The notes beneath the pieces were generated by a model. It saw only the letters and a program-made list of their open reading frames with translations, did not search any database and was not told the DNA's origin. A stretch of DNA of 49,791 bases from an uncultured Oscillospiraceae bacterium (lineage in GTDB: Bacteria > Bacillota > Clostridia > Oscillospirales > Ruminococcaceae). Within the stretch, counting starts at the first letter, position 1. Every line of letters begins with the position of its first letter. Of this stretch, positions 7,669-15,297 are shown piece after piece. The stretch lies in the NCBI GenBank assembly GCA_949741215.1, contig CATJLA010000166.1:1-49791 (forward strand). The letters are read 5' to 3'. Made by a program: the position numbers and the translations under genes.

Positions 7669-8601
7669 CTATTTGCGGCGCAGCTTGCCGGAATAAATAT
7701 GGTCTTGGTTGGGCTGGGCGGTGATTTCTATGACGCCGCTTTCTGCCAGCTTTTCCAGACGAAGCGCAAGCCAACGGTCCCCTACCCCCGGGAGCATTCC
7801 CAGCGCTTTTCCAATTACCTGGCCGGTGGTGCATTCCTTCCCCGCTCTGGGTAGGTTGGCAAATAGGGCAAAGTCATAAAAATCCTCCGGGACATTGGCT
7901 GCTCTGCCGTTTACTACTGCCCGCAAAGGCGCGTTTTCCCGGACGAGCAGCTGCCACATGGTGCTGTAAACCGTTCTCTGGGCAGGGGAAACCGGGTTTT
8001 CCCGCTCCCGGGCAAGCCGGCCCAGCCGCTCCGGGGGAATTTCCCCCATGCCCCCGTAGGAAACCAGCGTATTGTCCTCCTGCCACTCCTCCGCCGGGAG
8101 GAATACTGCCGAAAAGGGCAGATCTGTTCCCCGCAGCAGGTGGCACAGATGGAGAAAGCCGCAGATTTCCCCGGGGCAGTGGGCACAAAACCAGGCGCGG
8201 ATTTGCTCTTTTTCTCCAATGGCCTGCTCTAAGCGCGCCAAAGCTTTTTGGGCGGTTTTGAAAAACTGCCCGGCAATATCCCTGCCGCCGCAGTAGGGAA
8301 TTTCCGGATCGTAGAGGATGTGAAACAGGGCCTCCCGGCCGGCAAGGCTGCTGTCCAGTCCCGAAATATTGCCGATATCCAGCATCAGGGAGAGGGAGGA
8401 AACGTTTCCGGCATTACTGGTAATTTCCTCCCCCGGCCAGCCAAGCTTTTGCTTTTCTTCCAGCTTTTTCAGCAGGGTCTCCTGCTCCTTTTTGCTGCCG
8501 GCGATGACGCCAATGGGGCCGTCCATCCTATCCCCGGGTTTTCTGCCCATGGCGTATTTCAGAGCGCCGGCGGCGCTTTCACTAAAGGTAATTTCCAGCA
8601 T
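7669..8601 (-). CDS. DUF1835/DUF3658-type protein of unknown function
   Basis: 310 residues, soluble, no signal peptide. The N-terminal half begins MLEITFSESAAGALKYAMG and resembles DUF1835; the C-terminal part, TTGQVIGKALGMLPGVGDRWLALRLEKL, resembles DUF3658, a winged-helix-like tail. The biochemical role of this family is not established. The start at 8601 has AAAGGAG 5 bases upstream. It lies 107 bases behind kduI, with a terminator between them, so it is probably transcribed on its own. The domain call is from memory of the family pattern and is moderately sure. Confidence 0.65.
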   Translation of the reverse strand: MLEITFSESAAGALKYAMGRKPGDRMDGPIGVIAGSKKEQETLLKKLEEKQKLGWPGEEITSNAGNVSSLSLMLDIGNISGLDSSLAGREALFHILYDPEIPYCGGRDIAGQFFKTAQKALARLEQAIGEKEQIRAWFCAHCPGEICGFLHLCHLLRGTDLPFSAVFLPAEEWQEDNTLVSYGGMGEIPPERLGRLARERENPVSPAQRTVYSTMWQLLVRENAPLRAVVNGRAANVPEDFYDFALFANLPRAGKECTTGQVIGKALGMLPGVGDRWLALRLEKLAESGVIEITAQPNQDHIYSGKLRRK

Positions 8602-8625
8602 ACTGGCTCCTTTCTTCCCTCAGGG

Positions 8626-8657
8626 TTGGGGACGTAAGCGCTTCGCGACGTCCCCAA
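8626..8657. repeat. GACGTC-centred inverted repeat
   Basis: TTGGGGACGT (8626-8635) and ACGTCCCCAA (8648-8657) form a perfect 10-base-pair stem; the loop holds AAGCGCTT, itself a palindrome. It is a compact symmetric relative of family A in the leader of the DUF1835-type gene. Confidence 0.6.
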
Positions 8658-8659
8658 AA

Positions 8660-8692
8660 AACGGGGAAGCCCCCGGAAAACCAGGGGCTTGG
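8660..8692 (-). terminator. Intrinsic terminator of kduI
   Basis: On the minus strand AAGCCCC and GGGGCTT pair with inner TGG/CC pairs, followed by CCCCGTTTTTT, 17 bases behind the kduI stop codon. Confidence 0.75.
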
Positions 8693-8708
8693 TGTGTGGC
8701 TTATCTGC

Positions 8709-9551
8709 TTATTTCAGGTCGGTGGGTTTCAGGTGATCCATGTCGTCAAATTCCTTGTTCTCGCCGCCCATGGCCCAGATAAAGGTGTAGTTAGAGGTGC
8801 CGCAGCCGGAGTGGATGCTCCAGGAGGGGCTGATCACCGCTTCCTCGTTCTGCATGACGATATGGCGGGTTTCCGAGCCCTCGCCCATCATGTGGAACAC
8901 TACCTGGTCCTGGGGAACCTCAAAATACATATAGATTTCCATCCGGCGCTCGTGGGTATGGCAGGGCATGGTATTCCAAACGCTGCCGGGCTCCAGAGCT
9001 GTCATGCCCATGCAAAGCTGGCAGGTTTCCAGCACGTCGGGATGAATAAACTGGTTAATGGTGCGCTTATTGGAAAGCTCCAGCGAACCCATGGGCCGCT
9101 TTACGGCATCCGCAATGGGGATAAAGGTGGTTTTGCAGGGCTTGTGGGCCGGGGCGCTTACCATATAAAACTTGGCGGGAGCGTTGGCCTTTTCGCTGGC
9201 AAAAAGCACTTCTCTGCTGCCCATGGAGATATAGATGCAGTCCTTATAGCCCATAGGGTAAGCAGTGCCGTCTACCGTGATGGTACCCTTGCCGCCAATG
9301 TTGAAGATACCGATCTCCCGACGTTCCAGGAAGTATTTGGTGCCAAAGTTAGCCCAGACGTCAATGCCCTTGTCAATAGGCACGGTTTCGGTGGTAGGCA
9401 TACAGCCCAGGGTTACCATACGGTCCACATGGCTGTAAACGGCGGTAACCTCATTGGGGCGGTACAGGTTTTGGATTAGAAATTCCTCCCGGGTTTCCTG
9501 GGTGGTGTAACGCTTAAAATCCCTTTGGTTTGCGGAATAGCGGATGTCCAT
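8709..9551 (-). CDS. kduI: 5-dehydro-4-deoxy-D-glucuronate isomerase
   Basis: Converts 5-keto-4-deoxyuronate to 2,5-diketo-3-deoxygluconate in the breakdown of unsaturated uronates from pectin or glycosaminoglycans. The 280-residue cupin protein has the metal ligands His198, His200, Glu205 and His247 (in CHTHERRMEIY and SWSIHSG), matching those of the E. coli enzyme two residues earlier. The start at 9551 has AAGGAG. It has its own promoter and terminator and no kduD, lyase or transporter next to it, so the rest of the pathway must lie elsewhere. Confidence 0.95.
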   Translation of the reverse strand: MDIRYSANQRDFKRYTTQETREEFLIQNLYRPNEVTAVYSHVDRMVTLGCMPTTETVPIDKGIDVWANFGTKYFLERREIGIFNIGGKGTITVDGTAYPMGYKDCIYISMGSREVLFASEKANAPAKFYMVSAPAHKPCKTTFIPIADAVKRPMGSLELSNKRTINQFIHPDVLETCQLCMGMTALEPGSVWNTMPCHTHERRMEIYMYFEVPQDQVVFHMMGEGSETRHIVMQNEEAVISPSWSIHSGCGTSNYTFIWAMGGENKEFDDMDHLKPTDLK

Positions 9552-9586
9552 GGCAAGCAGCTCCTTTGCATATTTTTGTTAGGCTT

Positions 9587-9615
9587 ATTGTACACCATTT
9601 GGCAAAAAGTTGCAA
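9587..9615 (-). promoter_or_regulatory. Promoter of kduI
   Basis: Minus-strand TTGCAA (9610-9615) and TACAAT (9587-9592) with a 17-base spacer, about 35 bases upstream of the kduI start. Confidence 0.65.
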
Positions 9616-9632
9616 GAGAGGGTGTCCTATTT

Positions 9633-10500
9633 TCAAAATGCTTCATCCGTCCCACAAGCGGGCCTGAGAAAAATGACCGCTCCTAAAACAAGAAAGCCGA
9701 TCATGCCAATGAGGCCGGATGGCTTTGGCCCCAAAAGAGCGTTATAGGTGGTTACACAAATAAAAAGCGGTGCTTCCCGAATGGCGTTAAGCGCTCCGTG
9801 GGCAATACAGGCAGGGAAGATACTGCCTGATTTCAGCGTTAGGTAGGAGCAGAAGGCGCCAATGCTGACGGCAAAAAGCACCATCATTAACATACCGGAC
9901 CAGGGCGCGCCTGGATAGTTCCCGGCATAGTTTAAGCCAAAGCAAACCAGCGGGGCATGGGCAAGCCCCCATAAAATACCGTCCAGCAAAATGGCTTTTC
10001 GTACCCCAAGCTCTTCCACCAGCAGCGGCAGGAGAAAGCCTCTCCAGCCAAGCTCTTCACCAAAAGCGGCAATATGGTTGACAATAACCAGCGGCGACGC
10101 CAACATAAAAAGCAGCCCGATCCCTATCACCACGGGAAGAGTAAGCTGCGGCAGCTCGACCGTTTGCCCGCTGAGGGCGAGAAGCTCCGCCGGATAGCTC
10201 AGGGACAGGTCCAGATGGTTTGGAAATATGGAAAAATAGAGCACCACGCCGGTTACTTCCAATATGCCGGGAAGAAATGCCGCCAGCAGATATTGTTTCC
10301 AGGCTTTCCGCAGATTTAGCCGCAGGAACAGCCGGCAGGAACATAAACACCACTGACGTAAGAAGCATCAGCAGGCTATTAGGCCTGGCATGCAGCAGAA
10401 AAAGCGGGAGGGTGCACAGAAAGACCAGGATAAACTCAATGCCGATGAACGCAAGGATCTTTTGCCTTGGGTTTATCCTGCTTTCCCTTTTAACCGGCAT
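9633..10500 (-). pseudogene. CPBP family membrane metalloprotease, frameshifted
   Basis: An Abi/CPBP-type intramembrane protease read in two frames. The first frame starts at the ATG at 10500 (AAGGAGG site) and gives MPVKRESRINPRQKILAFIG and two membrane segments ending at FMFLPA. About 10320-10335 the reading moves to the frame that gives LFLRLNLRKAWKQYLLAAFL and continues to the stop at 9633. The second part has the catalytic motifs EELGWRG, WGLAHAP and CIAHGALN. The 868-base length is not a multiple of three, as a one-base shift would give. It overlaps the end of the YhfC gene, so both were coupled. It could be a real inactivation, a sequencing error, or programmed. Confidence 0.75.
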
Positions 10501-11356
10501 TTTGACGGCCTCCTTTGCTCAGTTCCCCCGCCTGCCTCCGGTACAGCGTTACGCTCCAGAACACCAACACCGCCGCCCAGGCAAACAGCCAGGCTTCAGT
10601 TGCCCAGGGGCCTACAACACCCCGCTGGGACATAGCGGGGAATAAATCCGCCATGGCGTGGGCCAGCACCGCAAGGGGCAGATAGACCTTTTTACCGGCC
10701 GCAATACCGTACCCTACCACTACCGTCAATGAAATATGCAGGGCCATGGCGCTGATTCTCTCCAGAACCGTAAGCGCCCCTGACGCCGCGTCAAAGCTTG
10801 CTGCGGAAAACACCATGGCCTGAACAGACGCGGCAGCGCTTTCCGGCAAGCTGCCGGTTACCCCAAGGGCCTGCAGCGCTTGGGCCGCGCCCTGGGTCTG
10901 GAATACCACCGCTACAACCAGCAGGTTTATTACTGCCAGCAGGGAGATGGCCCATACCTCAATTCCCCCGTGGCCGATGCCGTACATCACCATATTTTCC
11001 CGGGTTTTGTTCTTTTTCATCAGGAACTTTATAATGACATACCTGCCGCATTCCTCAAAAATGCCTGCCATTAGGATGCCGTAAATCACATAAGCGGGAG
11101 TGCTGCCGTTGATAAACCGGGAGATAGGGGTATCCATTACAATGCAAACCATATGTACCCCCAGCTCCAGCACCCGGACGCACACCATAAACCCCGCCGC
11201 CCCAATAAACAGCGGCGCAAGAGAAACGGACGTTCCGCACCGCTTTTTCCAGAAAACAGCACACACAACCGGCAGCAAAAACAAAACTACTGCCGTTATC
11301 ACCAGGGACGGGACTGCACTTTTTGCAATCTCCACATTTTGCAATAAACCTTCCAT
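10490..11356 (-). CDS. YhfC family intramembrane metalloprotease
   Basis: 288-residue multi-pass membrane protein with about eight hydrophobic segments. It shows the YhfC family residues: AGIFEECGRYV (glutamate pair), a following GIGHGGIE, and a C-terminal AHAMADLFPA. The family is related to CPBP/PrsW-type membrane proteases; the substrate is unknown. The start at 11356 has GAGGAG. It is the first gene of a two-gene unit with the CPBP gene (ends overlap by 11 bases) and sits behind a promoter with an inverted-repeat operator. The MerR-type gene upstream on the same strand is the natural candidate regulator. Confidence 0.8.
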   Translation of the reverse strand: MEGLLQNVEIAKSAVPSLVITAVVLFLLPVVCAVFWKKRCGTSVSLAPLFIGAAGFMVCVRVLELGVHMVCIVMDTPISRFINGSTPAYVIYGILMAGIFEECGRYVIIKFLMKKNKTRENMVMYGIGHGGIEVWAISLLAVINLLVVAVVFQTQGAAQALQALGVTGSLPESAAASVQAMVFSAASFDAASGALTVLERISAMALHISLTVVVGYGIAAGKKVYLPLAVLAHAMADLFPAMSQRGVVGPWATEAWLFAWAAVLVFWSVTLYRRQAGELSKGGRQNAG

Positions 11357-11378
11357 AATTGGTTCGCTCCTCTCTATT

Positions 11379-11398
11379 ATTTAACCGTTTAGTTAAAT
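11379..11398. promoter_or_regulatory. Operator-like inverted repeat at the yhfC promoter
   Basis: ATTTAAC (11379-11385) and GTTAAAT (11392-11398) are perfect inverted arms around six bases. They overlap the -10 box and the expected transcription start, where a repressor would block initiation. The adjacent MerR-type gene is the likely source of the protein, but MerR proteins usually bind the -35/-10 spacer, so another regulator is possible. Confidence 0.5.
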
Positions 11399-11424
11399 AT
11401 AACATCATACTTCTGGTTTGTCAA
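11396..11424 (-). promoter_or_regulatory. Promoter of the yhfC-CPBP unit
   Basis: Minus-strand TTGACA (11419-11424) and TATATT (11396-11401) with a 17-base spacer, 40 bases before the yhfC start. Confidence 0.75.
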
Positions 11425-11437
11425 TAGAGGAGAGCGC

Positions 11438-12166
11438 TTAAGTCTGCTGTTCCGTCCCGTAAACCTCCACGCAGAAGCCGTGGCTGCCGCACTCTGTGCA
11501 GGTAAGCCTGCGGGTGCTGGGGGTATGGGCGGCAAAAAGCATCTGGCTGAGCCTGGGCTTAAATACCGCGTGGCACTTGGGGCAGATATACGCCACCTTT
11601 TTGCAATAGTAGACGGTCATCCATGCCCCCAAACCAACGGCAAAACACATCCCCAGGGCAAAGGGAAGCCAAATGCCCTTCAAAGTCCACAGCAGCAGGG
11701 TGGAAACCTCGATGATGTCCATTAAAATTCCCACAAGAATCATATTCCGGTGTACTTTGCGCAGTTTTGCTTTGTTTTCCATTAGATAAGCTATGTCCCC
11801 CACCGATTCCAGAGAGAAATGCTCTACCTTTTTCAGGGTTGCTTTCAGCTCGGTCAGCTTCTGCAGCTTTTGCTGACGTTCTGCAATTTCGGTCTCCAGG
11901 GTTTTCTGCTGCTGCTCCAGCAGGATGGAGAGTACCTCCTGAGAGTCCCCCTCCGCCAACAGTTCCTTAATGCTGTTAATGGGCAGATCCAGCTCCCGCA
12001 GAAAGCAGATGATCCTCATCCGGCGCAGGTCGTCCTCGGAATAAAGTCTCCGGCCGCCTTCAGTCAGTTCGCTGGGGGTTAAAATCCCGCGGACGTCGTA
12101 ATACTGCACCGTACGGACAGACACCCCGCACAGCTTCGCCATCTCTCCGGTTGTATACATGGACAT
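11438..12166 (-). CDS. MerR family regulator with membrane segments and zinc-ribbon tail
   Basis: 242 residues in four parts. Residues 1-70 are a MerR winged helix (YTTGEMAKLCGVSVRTVQYY, then GRRLYSEDDLRRM). About 75-115 are a dimerising coiled coil. About 140-190 hold two hydrophobic segments (MILVGILMDIIEVSTLLLW and WLPFALGMCFAVGLGAWM). The tail has two CxxC pairs (CPKC and CTEC) like a zinc ribbon. Ordinary MerR proteins are soluble, so this one is probably tethered to the membrane, with the ribbon on the cytoplasmic side. The start at 12166 has AAGGAGGTG. Its neighbours YhfC and CPBP are membrane proteases, suggesting one stress-response locus (inference). Confidence 0.85.
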   Translation of the reverse strand: MSMYTTGEMAKLCGVSVRTVQYYDVRGILTPSELTEGGRRLYSEDDLRRMRIICFLRELDLPINSIKELLAEGDSQEVLSILLEQQQKTLETEIAERQQKLQKLTELKATLKKVEHFSLESVGDIAYLMENKAKLRKVHRNMILVGILMDIIEVSTLLLWTLKGIWLPFALGMCFAVGLGAWMTVYYCKKVAYICPKCHAVFKPRLSQMLFAAHTPSTRRLTCTECGSHGFCVEVYGTEQQT

Positions 12167-12280
12167 AGCCTTTCACCTCCTTCGCCCCCTACCTTAGCAT
12201 ATCCCCCGGCGTTACAAGCAATAGGTTACCCAAGGGGATTTTTTGAAATTCCCGCATTTTTTCAAAAAAATTGCGGTTTT

Positions 12281-12300
12281 GGGGACGAAACTGCCGCTTT
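12281..12300 (+). repeat. Dispersed repeat, family A core
   Basis: GGGGACGAAACTGCCGCTTT, overlapping the stop codon of the converging small membrane protein gene. It is identical over 20 bases to the copy at 18395-18414. Confidence 0.7.
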
Positions 12301-12862
12301 ATCCTCTCATACTCTCGGAGGGCCTTGCCTGGAAACCGGTATGAAAGGTTGCCAGCAGAATTACCGTACTGATTACGTCCAGCACAGGCAGCAGCTGCAA
12401 AATATAATGGAAGCTCCCTGGGCGCCCTCTATTTTCCGGCTGCTTCCGCAAAAGCATGATGTAGCAGACCCCTACCCACCCGCTTTGAAAAATCATCAAA
12501 CAGGTGATGATAATGGGAATGGGCACCAGAAAAATTAAAATCCCCCGGGAGGCCCCCACCAGTGAGAACCATACCAGAAAGCTGTAAAGAAAATTGATCA
12601 CATAAAAAGGCAGCGACCCCAGCTTTAACAAAATCCAACCCTTTTGCAGCGCCGCCAGATTCCCTTTCAGGTACGCTGAGGCAGCCATGCCCACGCAAAT
12701 CCAGCCTATCAGCTGCACGGCGCCTATAACAATAAAATAGAGAAAAAGCATTCCGATAGAAGTGGTGTTCCACTCCTGAATTCCCAAAATTCCGATGGGG
12801 ACCGCAATACTAAGCGCCAAATGGAGATACATCCCGATTAAAAAGATTTTTGCGGATTTCAT
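12299..12862 (-). CDS. Small multi-pass membrane protein of unknown function
   Basis: 187 residues with about five hydrophobic segments (for example IFLIGMYLHLALSIAVPIGI and LFLYFIVIGAVQLIGWICVG). I do not recognise a family. The start at 12862 is chosen because GGAGGG lies 6-11 bases before it; an ATG 15 bases earlier lacks such a site. It begins 29 bases behind the radical SAM gene on the same strand, so the two are probably one operon; this protein may be a transporter or membrane partner. Its stop codon lies inside a family A repeat, which suggests the repeat has set the present C terminus. Confidence 0.7.
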   Translation of the reverse strand: MKSAKIFLIGMYLHLALSIAVPIGILGIQEWNTTSIGMLFLYFIVIGAVQLIGWICVGMAASAYLKGNLAALQKGWILLKLGSLPFYVINFLYSFLVWFSLVGASRGILIFLVPIPIIITCLMIFQSGWVGVCYIMLLRKQPENRGRPGSFHYILQLLPVLDVISTVILLATFHTGFQARPSESMRG

Positions 12863-12891
12863 CTCAAATCCCTCCACAACTCCATAGAAAT

Positions 12892-13653
12892 TCAGCCTTT
12901 TACCGGAGTATAATTTTCTAAAATGGTAAGGATATCCTCTTGATAAAGATTACCGCCCAACACCTCCCCATTTGGAGAAACACAGATTGTGCGGATGTCC
13001 TCAGGATTTTCGTCATAAGGATTTTCATACTGCCGGTTGGGGTCAAAGTACTCCGCCAGATATTTTAAGGCATTGCCGCTGGGGAAGATTACATTGCCCT
13101 CTGCGGCAGAAATGCCCATCTCTTCAAACTCCCGCAGAATCCGGGCAGTTTGCCGGTTGTAGGGGTTCCGGTCCTCCGGGCTTACAAGCCATGCCGGCTG
13201 AGTACGCAGAAAAACCCCTGCCGACTGTACCGCTTTGGCAAAGCACTTTACCGGTTCCAGGGGAATCGTCTCCTGGTGAAAAGCATCTACCGAAAGCAGG
13301 ATGGCGTTGACACCGCTTTGGGCCAGTTTTTCCGCAATTTCCCGGATGTTTCCCTCCTTTTTGGAGAAAAAGCCGTTGGTAATCAGCTGCCGTTTGGGGA
13401 TTTCCATCTCCCGGGCGGCACTGTGGATTTGGCAGACTACCTCCGGATGAAGCAAAGGCTCCCCGCCAAAGGTCATCAGCGAATCGATGGAGAAATTACC
13501 GCAAACCTGCCGCACCAAAAGGGCCGCCTTGTCACCGTTGATATACTCCCTGAAGGCGGCATGGTCCCCTTCGGAACAGTGCTTGCAGCGCCCGGTGCAA
13601 GCATAGGTCACTACAAATTCTATACGGTTTATGTTTTTGATGTATGGATTCAT
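12892..13653 (-). CDS. Radical SAM protein
   Basis: 253 residues with the radical SAM cluster motif CTGRCKHC at residues 19-26 and a MTFGGEPLLHPE segment typical of the fold. A short C-terminal part (ICVSPNGEVLGGNLYQEDI) resembles the start of a SPASM-type domain but has none of its extra cysteines. The substrate cannot be inferred. No RiPP precursor-like small ORF was found upstream. The start at 13653 has AGGAGAG. The small membrane protein gene follows in the same unit. Related proteins include peptide-modifying and anaerobic maturase enzymes, so a modification role is plausible but open. Confidence 0.85.
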   Translation of the reverse strand: MNPYIKNINRIEFVVTYACTGRCKHCSEGDHAAFREYINGDKAALLVRQVCGNFSIDSLMTFGGEPLLHPEVVCQIHSAAREMEIPKRQLITNGFFSKKEGNIREIAEKLAQSGVNAILLSVDAFHQETIPLEPVKCFAKAVQSAGVFLRTQPAWLVSPEDRNPYNRQTARILREFEEMGISAAEGNVIFPSGNALKYLAEYFDPNRQYENPYDENPEDIRTICVSPNGEVLGGNLYQEDILTILENYTPVKG

Positions 13654-13821
13654 CCTTTTCTCTCCTTTTACAGTAAAGGCCCCGCTTTGGCGCTTTCAGG
13701 ACAAAAGCACAGCCCGATCTGCCCAAAGCCTTTTCAAAGCCTCTGCCGGCATGGGTTTTTGGAAAATGCACCCGGCATGGTTGGCAGCGCGACGTCCTAA
13801 AGTTATATGTTGAAACAGGCT

Positions 13822-14835
13822 CTAAAAGGATGCCTCAACCGGCATGGAGGGGCTGGCGTTCAGGGTCATGTCTCCGCGGGCGCCGGCCTGATACTCAAAG
13901 TACCCCTGGGCGGCGATCATGGCGGCGTTATCCCCGCAAAGGGAGAGGGGCGGCAGGTAGAGGGAATAGCCTTTTTTCCGGCAGGCCTTCTCCAGGCTTG
14001 CCCGCAGGCCGGAGTTGGCGCTTACCCCGCCCGCCACCGCAATGGTGGTATAGCCTAAATCCTCTGCCCCGCGAAGCAGCCGCTCGGTTAGAGTTTCGGC
14101 TACTGTAGCCTGCAGGCTTGCCGCCAAATCCTCCCGGCAGATTTGCTCCCCTTTTTGCTGAGCGTTGTGCAGCAGGTTGATCACCGCCGTTTTTAGGCCG
14201 GAAAAGCTGAAGTCATAGGGGCTGCCGTCAATTTTAGGCTTAGGCAGACGGTATGCTTTTGGGTTGCCCTGCTTTGCCGCTTTGTCAATCTCCACCCCGC
14301 CGGGATAAGGGTAGCCCATGGCCCTGGCCGCCTTGTCAAAGGCTTCGCCGGCGGCGTCGTCCCGGGTGCGGCCGATTACGCGAAAGCGGGTATAGTCCAG
14401 CACCTCCACAATATGGCTGTGGCCGCCGGAGGCCACCAGGCAGAGATAAGGCGGTTTTAACTCCGGCCAAGCCAGATAATTTGCCGCAATATGCCCCCGG
14501 ATATGATGCACCGGTACCAACGGCTTGCCGGAGGCCAGGCTTACCCCCTTGGCAAAATTCACCCCTACCAACAGGGCGCCGATCAGCCCGGGAGCCGCAG
14601 TAACTGCAATGGCATCCAGCTCCTCCAAAGTGCAGTTGGCCTGGGCCAGCGCTTCGTCCACTACGGGGATGATATTTTCGGTATGCCTGCGGGAGGCAAT
14701 TTCCGGCACCACGCCGCCATATTGCCGGTGCTCGGCAATTTGAGAGTTAATAACGGAGGAGAGGATTTTCCGTCCATCCTCCACCACGGCTGCCGCTGTT
14801 TCGTCGCAGGAGCTTTCTATTCCAAGAATCCGCAT
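13822..14835 (-). CDS. tsaD: tRNA N6-adenosine threonylcarbamoyltransferase
   Basis: Transfers threonylcarbamoyl from TC-AMP to A37 of ANN-decoding tRNAs, in complex with TsaB and TsaE. The 337-residue ASKHA-fold protein has MRILGIESSCDETAAAVV, the metal-binding HIRGH (His111, His115), LVASGGHSHI and the ATP-site segment AVAGGVSANSGLR. Length is normal. The start at 14835 has a weak AAAGGCGG site. tsaB and tsaE are not in the window. It is flanked by family A repeats and probably transcribed on its own. Confidence 0.97.
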   Translation of the reverse strand: MRILGIESSCDETAAAVVEDGRKILSSVINSQIAEHRQYGGVVPEIASRRHTENIIPVVDEALAQANCTLEELDAIAVTAAPGLIGALLVGVNFAKGVSLASGKPLVPVHHIRGHIAANYLAWPELKPPYLCLVASGGHSHIVEVLDYTRFRVIGRTRDDAAGEAFDKAARAMGYPYPGGVEIDKAAKQGNPKAYRLPKPKIDGSPYDFSFSGLKTAVINLLHNAQQKGEQICREDLAASLQATVAETLTERLLRGAEDLGYTTIAVAGGVSANSGLRASLEKACRKKGYSLYLPPLSLCGDNAAMIAAQGYFEYQAGARGDMTLNASPSMPVEASF

Positions 14836-14859
14836 TTGTTCTGCCGCCTTTCTTTTTTT

Positions 14860-14930
14860 GGGGACGTCCCGTACCTTGTCAGTTCATATGCTTTAACCAA
14901 GCCGCAGGGGTGCAGGACGTCCCTAAAACT
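14860..14930. repeat. Dispersed repeat, family A (paired GACGTC ends)
   Basis: GGGGACGTCCC (14860-14870) and GGACGTCCC (14915-14923, followed by TAAAA) flank a 45-base non-coding spacer upstream of tsaD. The two ends resemble terminal inverted repeats of a tiny element; the same pairing is seen at 40143-40208 and 33233-33292. Confidence 0.55.
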
Positions 14931-15010
14931 GCAATTTGAACTCCATGATACTCTCCTCCTGATTTTATCCCATTCCGGCAAGCCTTGACACGGTGCGCAA
15001 AGGGCTGTGC

Positions 15011-15024
15011 CGGCAGTTGCGTCC
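15011..15024 (-). repeat. Dispersed repeat, family A core
   Basis: CGGCAGTTGCGTCC, reverse orientation of the core, followed by TAAAAA, between tsaD and the terminator of the arg cluster. Confidence 0.5.
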
Positions 15025-15096
15025 TAAAAACGCTGTAATAATAGTAGGATACCACACCCCTGGGCAAAAAGCAACTTGCGCCCGCTTGAGGACAGC

Positions 15097-15128
15097 AAAA
15101 AAGAGGGAAGCTTCGCGCTCCCCCCTCT
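15097..15128 (-). terminator. Intrinsic terminator of the arginine cluster
   Basis: On the minus strand a GAGGGGGGAGC/GCTTCCCTC stem-loop is followed by TTTTTT. It lies just behind the GNAT remnant, so the remnant is part of the argF transcript. Confidence 0.7.
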
Positions 15129-15136
15129 GCTTATTG

Positions 15137-15297
15137 TCAGGTGCTGCTTTTAGGCACAATGTACTCAAAAGCAATATCCCCACGCACATACTCGTAGTTA
15201 TCCAGCTTAATTTCCCGGAACCCGAACTTTTGATAGATGTGTATTGCCGCCTGAAAAACGGCGCTGCCCGCTCCTTTATGAGGGAGGTGCTTTTTGC
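15137..15297 (-). pseudogene. C-terminal remnant of a GNAT acetyltransferase
   Basis: An open frame directly behind the argF stop codon, with no start codon or ribosome binding site, encodes GAGSAVFQAAIHIYQKFGF followed by REIKLDNYEYVRGDIAFEY, the last 50 residues of a GNAT acetyltransferase (acetyl-CoA loop region and the FGFRE strand), ending in TGA at 15137. The N-terminal two thirds are missing. The open frame extends back across the end of argF, which suggests a deletion or rearrangement joined argF to the middle of the old gene. Confidence 0.65.

Noticed and set aside
8694-9479. Open frame of about 261 codons opposite kduI
   Set aside because: Shadow of kduI, no start signal and no recognisable domain.
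13654-13821. RiPP precursor peptide upstream of the radical SAM gene
   Set aside because: The short frames here lack ribosome binding sites and leader-like features; one overlaps the radical SAM gene itself.
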